A stretch of DNA of 64,000 nucleotides from Oscillospiraceae bacterium (GTDB taxonomy: Bacteria > Bacillota > Clostridia > Oscillospirales > Oscillospiraceae), in the NCBI GenBank assembly GCA_017434755.1, contig JAFRER010000011.1, forward strand, positions 1 to 64,000, given 5' to 3'. A program made the position numbers and the translations under genes. The notes under the pieces were generated by a model that made no database searches, had not been told where the DNA came from, and was given only the letters and a program-made list of their open reading frames with translations. Below are positions 57,443-64,000 of this stretch, piece after piece (positions within the stretch are counted from its first letter, which is position 1; every line of letters starts with the position of its first letter).

Positions 57443-59503
57443 ATGAATCCGAAATACGAGCCTCTATTTACACCGTTCAAAATCGGAGATGTAGAGATCC
57501 CTAACCGCATTGTTCAGTGCTCCATGGGCGGAACCACGCTGTTCGGCTGGCTGGAGCCCTCCCACTTCGACCTTGAAGGCGCAGACTTCCTGCTCAAGAG
57601 AGCAAAAGACGGCGTCGGCCTTGTCCTTCCCGGCATGCAGGTCATCCGCGATACCATGGGAAGAAAATGGCTTGACTCCAACCGTCAGATGTACCGTGTG
57701 CTGAAACCCTACATGGACGAGTACCACAAGACCGGCAGCAAGCTGTTCATCCAGCTGGCCGGCGGCTTCGGCCGTTCCATGGCGGTCACTCCCTGGATGG
57801 CGGCCCTTGCCAGAAACGATCTTCTCAACAAGCTCGCAAGCCCGATCGTCGACGTTCAGTACGCCTGCGCTTCCGCTTCCGCCACGCCCAACCGCTGGGC
57901 CGATAACCTCACCTCCCGTCCCTTCACCGTAGAAGAGATCCAGGAGATGGTATGGCACTTCGGCGCCACCGCGAAGAAGCTCCGCGAGGCCGGCATCGAC
58001 GGCGTTGAGATCCACGCCGTCCACGAAGGCTACAACCTCGACCAGTTCGCCATTGCGAACATGAACTTCCGTACCGACCAGTACGGCGGATCCCTTGAGA
58101 ACCGTCTCCGTTTCGCGACCGAGATCGTTCAGGAGATCCACAAGCAGGCCGGCGACGACTTCCCGGTATCTCTCCGTTACTCCGTACGCTCCTGCACCAA
58201 GGGCTGGAGAAAGGGCGCAATGCCCGGCGAGGAGTTCGAGGAGTTTGGCCGTGACATGGCAGAGTCCGAGAAGGCGGTCAAGATCCTGCAGGATGCCGGA
58301 TACGCCTTCCTCAACTGCGACAACGGCACCTACGATGCCTGGTACTGGGCTCATCCGCCTCAGTACATGCCGGACAACTGCAACCTTGCAGATGTTGAGC
58401 ACATCCGTCAGTTCATAGATATCCCCGTAGCCTGCGCAGGCCGTATGGATCCTGTCAAGGCCGCCGAGGAGATCGCCGCCGGACGTCTCGACGCAGTTGC
58501 GATTGCCCGTCAGAACCTCGTCGATGAAAACTGGATCACCAAGATCAAACAGGGCCGTGAAGACGAGATCCGTCCCTGCATCCGCTGCCACAACGGCTGC
58601 TTCAACTTCTCCAAGGCTGCCGGCACCGAAAACATGCAGGCTCTCGGCGATTCTCTGCACCTTGCACGCTGCGCTCTGAACCCGCCCACCATGCAGCACA
58701 ACCGTTATAAGATCGTTCCCACCAAGAACCCGAAGAAGGTCGCCATCGTCGGCGGCGGCGTCGGCGGTATGGAATCCGCTCTTGTTCTCAAGAAACGCGG
58801 CCACAACCCAGTCATCTTCGAGAAAGAGGACAAGCTCGGCGGTCTGTTCCTGACTGCTTCGGCCATGACCTTCAAGGAGAACGACAAGCAGCTGCTCAAG
58901 TGGTATGAGGATGAGATAAAGAGATACGGCATCGAGGTCCGGTTCAACAGCGAGATCAAGGATGTCAACGAACTTCTCAAGAGCTTTGACGAAGTGATCG
59001 TCGCCACCGGCTCCGTTCCCAGAAACATGCCTCAGATCAAGGGCTTCGAGAAGACCCGCTCCTTCCGCGAACTGCTCCGCGAGAAGTCTGTTGAAGGCGA
59101 CAAGATCGTCTTCCTCGGCGGCGGCCAGTCCTCCTGCGAAGCGGCATACGATCTCGTCCTTGCCGGCAAGCACCCGATCATAGTCGAGTACGGCAACGAC
59201 CTCGTTGCGGCCCAGGCGACCTGCCTTGCCAATACGTCCTTCCTGCGTGACGCTATGGAATACCACAAGGTCCCCGTGTATCTGCACAGCACCATCACCG
59301 AGATCGGAGACGGCTACTGCGTGATCAAGACTCCGGATGACGCGTTCACCCAGGAGTGCGATGCGGTCGTCAACGGCGTCGGATTCGTTCCCGCTCCTCT
59401 GGGAGAGAAGGGTGCGCATATCCACCGCGTCGGTGACTGCGTTGCGATAGGCAACCTGCGTACCGTCGTATGGCGCGCATGGGATGTCTGCATGAGGATC
59501 TGA
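57443..59503 (+). CDS. OYE-family flavin/Fe-S oxidoreductase
   Basis: This 686-residue multi-domain enzyme is related to 2,4-dienoyl-CoA reductase and bile-acid BaiCD/BaiH-type enoate reductases. Residues about 1-370 are the FMN-binding barrel (EIHAVHEGYNLDQF, then DQYGGSLENRLRF). CIRCHNGCFNF plus a later CALNP Cys bind a 4Fe-4S cluster. VAIVGGGVGGMESALVL and VFLGGGQSSCEAAYDLV are the FAD- and NAD(P)H-binding sites. It reduces activated C=C bonds with NAD(P)H. The ATG at 57443 has AAGGAG 7 nt upstream. The substrate is unknown. It is followed by a strong hairpin. Confidence 0.9.
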   Translation: MNPKYEPLFTPFKIGDVEIPNRIVQCSMGGTTLFGWLEPSHFDLEGADFLLKRAKDGVGLVLPGMQVIRDTMGRKWLDSNRQMYRVLKPYMDEYHKTGSKLFIQLAGGFGRSMAVTPWMAALARNDLLNKLASPIVDVQYACASASATPNRWADNLTSRPFTVEEIQEMVWHFGATAKKLREAGIDGVEIHAVHEGYNLDQFAIANMNFRTDQYGGSLENRLRFATEIVQEIHKQAGDDFPVSLRYSVRSCTKGWRKGAMPGEEFEEFGRDMAESEKAVKILQDAGYAFLNCDNGTYDAWYWAHPPQYMPDNCNLADVEHIRQFIDIPVACAGRMDPVKAAEEIAAGRLDAVAIARQNLVDENWITKIKQGREDEIRPCIRCHNGCFNFSKAAGTENMQALGDSLHLARCALNPPTMQHNRYKIVPTKNPKKVAIVGGGVGGMESALVLKKRGHNPVIFEKEDKLGGLFLTASAMTFKENDKQLLKWYEDEIKRYGIEVRFNSEIKDVNELLKSFDEVIVATGSVPRNMPQIKGFEKTRSFRELLREKSVEGDKIVFLGGGQSSCEAAYDLVLAGKHPIIVEYGNDLVAAQATCLANTSFLRDAMEYHKVPVYLHSTITEIGDGYCVIKTPDDAFTQECDAVVNGVGFVPAPLGEKGAHIHRVGDCVAIGNLRTVVWRAWDVCMRI

Positions 59504-59542
59504 TGCTGTCAGGCTTCTGACAGCGGACTGCTGAAACATAAG

Positions 59543-59596
59543 GCTCCCCCTGTGATGGACAGAGCTTCTCTGTCGCACAGGGGGAGCATCCTTTTT
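59543..59596. terminator. Terminator after the OYE gene
   Basis: GCTCCCCCTGTG and CACAGGGGGAGC arms with an inner ACAGAGCTTCTCTGT hairpin, followed by ATCCTTTTT. Confidence 0.85.
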
Positions 59597-59646
59597 GCAT
59601 TTATGAATAGGAGGCGGCCGGTATTCGTCCCTTTACGGCCTGCTGT

Positions 59647-60492
59647 TCAGAATATGGGAAGAATGTTTGCGAGGATCCCGAACAAGACGCCCGAGACATA
59701 CAGCATCAGCAGGGTAACGTATTTCTCGCTGCTTTTCCGGTCCATCCGGAACAGAACCAGCAGGCCTACGCCGGAACCGGTGAGAAGGCCGGAGAGCATG
59801 GCTCCCGCGCTCATGCTGCCCTGCAGATACAGCTGGGTGATGACCACGCTTGCGGCGCAGTTGGGGATCAGGCCGATCAGGCCGGCGAGGAATTCCCCGA
59901 TAACGGGCCTGTTCAGGATGAAGCGGCTGATCGTATCGGGCCCGACGTATTCGATAACGAAGGAAAGAACGAGGTTAACGAGCAGAAGGAAACCGGCGAT
60001 CTTCAATGTGTGGATAACAGCGGATTTGAAGATCCCATCTTCGCACTTGCAGCCTTCCTGCTCGCACATCTCGTGTATGTGACGCTCCTTCACGAGACCG
60101 AAGCGTTTGTCGATGAGATCGATGGTCATGCCGGCGATGATGGCGGCGAGGACCTTGTAAGCAAGCACCTTCAGGATGAATCCGGCGGGCGCGGAACTGG
60201 AGATGAGTATGGGGAGCATCTCGTCCGATGTGGAGAGGAAGACAGCGAGCAGCGTTCCTCTTGTGACCAGTCCGCTCACATACAGGTTGGCTGTGGCGGC
60301 GGAAAAACCGCACTGGGGGATCACCCCGAGCGCAGCTCCGAGAACAGGCCCGAGCCTTCCGGCACGGTGGACGATCTCTACGGTCTTTTCCTCGGCCTTC
60401 GCCTCTATGAATTCTATAATGAGATACGCGGCAAACAGAAAAGGCAGCGTTTTCAGCGTATCCAGCAATGCCTCTTTTATAATATCGAGCAA
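59647..60492 (-). CDS. ArsP_2-like permease (putative arsenic or manganese transporter)
   Basis: This 281-residue membrane protein has about 8 segments, with two related halves each bearing a Gly-Pro-x-Cys-type loop: GVIPQCGFSAATANLY and GLIPNCAASVVITQLY. The cytoplasmic loop contains HIHEMCEQEGCKCEDG, a possible metal site. The family is annotated as a putative arsenic efflux or manganese transporter; transport has not been settled here. It is a single gene on the minus strand. Confidence 0.75.
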   Translation of the reverse strand: MLDIIKEALLDTLKTLPFLFAAYLIIEFIEAKAEEKTVEIVHRAGRLGPVLGAALGVIPQCGFSAATANLYVSGLVTRGTLLAVFLSTSDEMLPILISSSAPAGFILKVLAYKVLAAIIAGMTIDLIDKRFGLVKERHIHEMCEQEGCKCEDGIFKSAVIHTLKIAGFLLLVNLVLSFVIEYVGPDTISRFILNRPVIGEFLAGLIGLIPNCAASVVITQLYLQGSMSAGAMLSGLLTGSGVGLLVLFRMDRKSSEKYVTLLMLYVSGVLFGILANILPIF

Positions 60493-60583
60493 GTGAACAC
60501 CTCATAAGCAGTCGAAATCGGGATAAAACGATTTGAGTATAACCGCGACAAGAAGTTTTGTAAACCGAAAAGTAAAAATCGAC

Positions 60584-60611
60584 TTGAGTTTTTTACCATT
60601 AATAATATAAT
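60584..60611 (+). promoter_or_regulatory. galT promoter
   Basis: TTGAGT (60584-60589), 16 bp, TATAAT (60606-60611), about 40 bp before the start. Confidence 0.65.
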
Positions 60612-60652
60612 CTGATTAAGTATCACAGAATAAGCGACAGGGAAGGAACAAC

Positions 60653-62134
60653 ATGGCCGATACGTATTCACTGATAAAAGCACTGACGGACTACGCCGTA
60701 TCCGCCGGGCTCATCGCGGATGACGACAGGGTCTTCTGCACGAACGCGCTTCTCGATATCACGAAATCCGTTCCGTCCTCATCGGAAGGCGCTGTTCCGG
60801 AGGGCCTTCACGGCATTCTGGATGCCCTTGTGGAGGACGCGGCCGCCAGAGGGATCATCGAGGACGATATCGAGAGCCGGGATCTGTTCGATACGAGGCT
60901 GATGGCCGCGGTGACGCCTTTCCCCCGGGAGGTGAGACGGGTCTTCCGCGAGAAATATGCGGTCAGTCCCGAGACGGCCACGGACTGGTTCTATTCATTC
61001 TCCAAGGCGACGAACTACATCCGCACGGACAGGATAAAGAAAGACAGGAAGTGGACCTACAGCGGGAAATACGGCACGCTGGACATAACTATCAATCTTG
61101 CCAAACCGGAGAAGGATCCAAGAGCCATAGCGAAAGCAAGGAACACGGATTCGGCCAAATACCCGCTCTGCCAGCTGTGTGTGGAAAACGAGGGCTTTGC
61201 GGGAAAGATCGGACATCCCGCAAGAGGAAACCACAGGCTCATCCCGCTGACGCTCAACGGGGAGAGCTGGTTCCTGCAGTATTCGCCTTATTCCTATTAC
61301 AACGAGCACTGCATTGCGCTCAATGAAAAGCACATTCCCATGAAGGTGGACAGGGCCTCTTTCGTCAGGCTGCTGGATTTTGTCGAACTGTTCCCGCACT
61401 ATTTCATCGGCTCCAATGCCGATCTGCCCATTGTCGGAGGTTCCATACTCAGCCACGATCACTTCCAGGGCGGCCGATACGAGTTTGCCATGGCCAGAGC
61501 AGAGGTGGAGGAAGAGATCCGGTTTGACGGGTTCGAGGATATAAGTGCCGGAATAGTGGCTTGGCCAATGTCCGTGATACGTCTGAAGTCGGCTGATAAA
61601 ACACGGCTTGCGGATCTTGCGGACAGGATCCTCTGCTCCTGGAGAGCCTACAGCGATCCCTCGGCTTTCATTTTTGCCGAGACGGAAGGGGAAGGGCACA
61701 ATACGATAACTCCCATCGCGAGAAGAAGGGGAGAACTTTTTGAACTTGACCTTGTCCTGCGCAATAACATTACGACGGAGGAGCATCCGCTGGGAGTGTT
61801 CCACCCGCATGCGGAACTTCACCACATAAAAAAGGAGAACATAGGGCTGATCGAGGTCATGGGCCTGGCAGTGCTGCCCTCGAGGCTCAAGAACGAACTG
61901 GATGAAATAAAGGAGGTCCTCATATCCGGCGGGACACCGGAAGCCAGGCTTGCCGCCCATGCCGACTGGATCGCAGAGCTTCGGGAAAAGTACACATTCG
62001 ATGCGGAAAACGCCGGAATGATCCTACAAAACGAGGTCGGCGCCGTATTTGAGAGAGTTCTTGAGGATGCAGGAGTCTTTAAGCGGACACCGGAGGGGAA
62101 AGCGGCGTTCCGGCGGTTCATTTCGAGTTTCTGA
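60653..62134 (+). CDS. galT: UDP-glucose-hexose-1-phosphate uridylyltransferase
   Basis: This 493-residue enzyme is of the Gram-positive type 2 GalT family. It exchanges UMP between UDP-glucose and galactose-1-phosphate in the Leloir pathway. The N-terminal domain is followed by NEHCIALNEKHIPM and GGSILSHDHFQGGRY, with the H-D-H active-site region. GVFHPHAELHHIKKENIGLI is near the C-terminal domain. The length is normal for this type. GGAAGGA precedes the ATG. No galK or galE is nearby. Confidence 0.93.
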   Translation: MADTYSLIKALTDYAVSAGLIADDDRVFCTNALLDITKSVPSSSEGAVPEGLHGILDALVEDAAARGIIEDDIESRDLFDTRLMAAVTPFPREVRRVFREKYAVSPETATDWFYSFSKATNYIRTDRIKKDRKWTYSGKYGTLDITINLAKPEKDPRAIAKARNTDSAKYPLCQLCVENEGFAGKIGHPARGNHRLIPLTLNGESWFLQYSPYSYYNEHCIALNEKHIPMKVDRASFVRLLDFVELFPHYFIGSNADLPIVGGSILSHDHFQGGRYEFAMARAEVEEEIRFDGFEDISAGIVAWPMSVIRLKSADKTRLADLADRILCSWRAYSDPSAFIFAETEGEGHNTITPIARRRGELFELDLVLRNNITTEEHPLGVFHPHAELHHIKKENIGLIEVMGLAVLPSRLKNELDEIKEVLISGGTPEARLAAHADWIAELREKYTFDAENAGMILQNEVGAVFERVLEDAGVFKRTPEGKAAFRRFISSF

Positions 62135-62149
62135 AACAGCGGAAAAAAA

Positions 62150-62178
62150 CAAAGCAGTACCGAAAGGTACTGCTTTGA
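62150..62178. terminator. Bidirectional terminator
   Basis: CAAAGCAGTACC and GGTACTGCTTTG arms with A and T runs. It lies between convergent galT and the gene at 62188. Confidence 0.85.
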
Positions 62179-62187
62179 TCATTTGTG

Positions 62188-62598
62188 TCAACCCAGCTTA
62201 AACCCGAGAAACCGTGGCTTGAAACCTTCCATATACAGTTCGTATGTCCCGACCTGGTACCGTTCTTTCGGATACCTGTCACCATACAGGCGGCATAGCT
62301 CATAGGCAACGATTTTGCCGTTAGAAGAGGCGAGCGACATGGCCATGGGGTTGAAAAACATGCAGATCAGCATCTTGTCTGTATCCCGGGCCCGCCGGAT
62401 CTTGTATCCCCGTTTGTTGGAAGCCCAGTCACGCTCCAGTTTCTCGAGAAGCTCCGCAGCGGAAGCGGCCGGATCTTCAAGCGCGGTTATTACCGGCTCG
62501 CCTGCCGCTTTGTATTCCTCAAAGTGCGAAGGATAATCGTTTCTGGTAAAGTATTTCAGCCAGTCTCTATAGTTTGCGATCAGATCATACAGTTCCAT
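62188..62598 (-). CDS. Conserved protein of unknown function, coupled to glpK
   Basis: This 136-residue soluble protein has a helical N-terminal half (LYDLIANYRDWLKYF and ELLEKLERDWASNKRGY) and a beta-rich end (GTYELYMEGFKPRFLGF). The ATG at 62598 was chosen because AAGGAG lies 7 nt upstream inside the glpK end; an ATG at 62604 overlaps the glpK stop but is too close to the site. It is cotranscribed with glpK. No family is recognised. Confidence 0.6.
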   Translation of the reverse strand: MELYDLIANYRDWLKYFTRNDYPSHFEEYKAAGEPVITALEDPAASAAELLEKLERDWASNKRGYKIRRARDTDKMLICMFFNPMAMSLASSNGKIVAYELCRLYGDRYPKERYQVGTYELYMEGFKPRFLGFKLG

Positions 62599-62600
62599 TG

Positions 62601-64000
62601 TCATTCTCCTTCATCACTGTCGTCTGCCCAGATAAGGGCGCATCTGACAGCCTTGTGCCAGCCTTTGAGAAGCTCTTTGCGCCGGGCTTCGTTCATCTTT
62701 CTGGTGAATACATGATCCACTGCCCAGTTGCTGCGGATATCGTCAAGACTCTCCCAGTAACCGGTGGCCAGCCCGGCAAGATAAGCAGCACCGAGTGCGG
62801 TTGTCTCGATGCATTCTGGCCGTATTACGGCGCAGTCCGTGATATCGGATTGAAACTGCATAAGGAAATCGTTCGCGCATGCACCGCCGTCCACTTTCAG
62901 GGTGGTGATCTCTATGCCACTGTCCTGCTCCATGGCCTTGCAGATATCATAGGTCTGATAGGCAAGGCTTTCAAGTGTTGCGCGGACAAGGTGAGAGCGC
63001 CCGAAACCGCGTGTGATGCCGGTTATCATTCCGCGGCAGCTCTGGCTCCAGTAGGGTGCGCCGAGTCCTGTGAAGGCTGGTACCACATATGCTCCTGCTG
63101 AATCCTCCACGCTTCTGGCATATCGTTCGCTGTCTACTGCGAGTGATATCACCTTTAGCTCGTCCCGCAGCCACTGAATTGCCGCGCCTGCTACGAATAT
63201 GCTTCCCTCAAGGGCGTATTCGACATGATCCTTGAAACCGACCGCTATGGTCGTCACAAGTCCGTTCTTACTGTCAACCGGTTCCAAACCGGTATTCATC
63301 AGAAGGAAGCAGCCTGTTCCGTAAGTGTTTTTCATATCACCTGGCTTGAAGCAGCATTGCCCGAAAAGCGCGCACTGCTGATCGCCTGCGGCGCCCGCGA
63401 TGGGAATAGTGCCGCCGTACAGTTCGAACTCGGTGATGCCGTAAACGCAGCTTGATGGCTTTACCTTAGGCAGGATGCAGCGGGGAATGTCAAGCATCTC
63501 AAGCAGTTCGTCATCCCAGCTGAGAGTATGGATGTTGTACAGCATCGTGCGGCTTGCGTTGGTAACATCGGTCACATGTACTCGTCCCGCTGTAAGCTTC
63601 CATATGAGCCATGTATCGATCGTACCAAAAAGTAGTTGACCGGCATTGGCTTTCTCACGGGCACCCGGTACATTGTCCAAAAGCCATTTGATTTTCGAAC
63701 CAGAAAAATATGCATCAGGCACGAGACCCGTTTTGGCTCGTATAGTATCGCTCAGACCGCGTTTTACCAGATCGTCTATAATTCCGGACGTACGGCGGCA
63801 CTGCCACACGATAGCGTTGGCTATCGGCTCTCCCGTAACGCGGTCCCATAGGACGGTAGTCTCACGCTGGTTTGTTATGCCGATCGCTTCAATATCTGCA
63901 GCTGTAACCTGGAGTTTATCCATTGCTGCACGGGATACTTCCAGCGTGGTGTCCCAGATTTCCATGGCGTTGTGCTCCACCCAGCCCGGCTTCGGGAATA
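62601..64000 (-). CDS. glpK: Glycerol kinase, N terminus outside the window
   Basis: The frame continues past the right edge, so the first residues are missing; about 466 are present. FGGY-family features: [19 protein letters not shown] near the start of the visible part, [52 protein letters not shown], and the ATP site [19 protein letters not shown]. It converts glycerol to glycerol-3-phosphate. The C-terminal half is intact. Confidence 0.95.
   Translation of the reverse strand, partial: FPKPGWVEHNAMEIWDTTLEVSRAAMDKLQVTAADIEAIGITNQRETTVLWDRVTGEPIANAIVWQCRRTSGIIDDLVKRGLSDTIRAKTGLVPDAYFSGSKIKWLLDNVPGAREKANAGQLLFGTIDTWLIWKLTAGRVHVTDVTNASRTMLYNIHTLSWDDELLEMLDIPRCILPKVKPSSCVYGITEFELYGGTIPIAGAAGDQQCALFGQCCFKPGDMKNTYGTGCFLLMNTGLEPVDSKNGLVTTIAVGFKDHVEYALEGSIFVAGAAIQWLRDELKVISLAVDSERYARSVEDSAGAYVVPAFTGLGAPYWSQSCRGMITGITRGFGRSHLVRATLESLAYQTYDICKAMEQDSGIEITTLKVDGGACANDFLMQFQSDITDCAVIRPECIETTALGAAYLAGLATGYWESLDDIRSNWAVDHVFTRKMNEARRKELLKGWHKAVRCALIWADDSDEGE

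Noticed and set aside
57464-59578. 704-codon minus-strand frame opposite the OYE gene
   Set aside because: Antisense artefact of strong codon bias; the + strand holds all cofactor motifs.

Overview
The window looks like part of a gut-type Clostridia (Firmicutes) genome. It is GC-rich by eye, has strong AGGAGG-type ribosome sites, lipoboxes of the LxxC type, many MATE and sugar-uptake genes, and small families (DUF6442, DUF6591, DUF6273) that are typical of this class. The lineage is inferred from gene content. No rRNA or phylogenetic marker is present.

Layout. (1) 1-1554: 3' part of a surface protein built of 29-residue Gly-rich repeats. (2) 2036-8374: left half of a tailed-phage structural module, all on +: DUF1064 nuclease, small and large terminase, P22-like portal, a Prp-type cysteine protease and a putative virion protein. 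(3) 8415-29783: about 21.4 kb of accessory cargo, nearly all on -: microproteins with zinc-ribbon motifs, HIT and methyltransferase genes, a DUF6442/HTH pair, an AbiE toxin-antitoxin, paralogous lipoproteins, two HEAT-like repeat proteins, a lipoprotein with a caspase-like His/Cys pair, an ADP-ribosylglycohydrolase, an AT-rich HNH nuclease gene, an EVE-like/HsdM/DarT-like gene group, a Fic protein with a palindrome-flanked consensus promoter, and a ferredoxin-like protein. (4) 30005-42355: right half of the phage module: scaffold, N4-gp56-type capsid protein, head-completion proteins, tail proteins and fibres, tail lysozyme, XhlA-like protein and holin, with three antisense accessory genes. 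(5) 42432-42507: tRNA-Pro(GGG), directly beyond the lysis genes and a likely integration target. (6) 42671-64000: chromosomal metabolism: SLC13 permease, GH3 beta-glucosidase, HAD phosphatase, three MATE pumps, a ribose/galactose-type ABC transporter with an MFS partner, an OYE-family flavin/Fe-S reductase, an ArsP_2-like permease, galT and the 3' part of glpK.

How the parts work together. The phage genes form a head-to-lysis assembly line, but no integrase, replication or lysogeny genes are visible, and the line is interrupted by the cargo. A phage-encoded Prp protease is paired with L27-like N-terminal cleavage motifs in both scaffold and capsid, which suggests a self-contained head-maturation step. 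The cargo concentrates defence and conflict genes (AbiE, HNH, HsdM without HsdS/HsdR, DarT-like, EVE-like, Fic, ADP-ribosylglycohydrolase). Short dispersed repeats occur only in and beside the phage structural genes, and several are translated in frame inside the portal and scaffold genes. A 14-bp phased tandem array lies directly upstream of the portal gene, with two-unit versions upstream of the small terminase gene and at 1801-1828.
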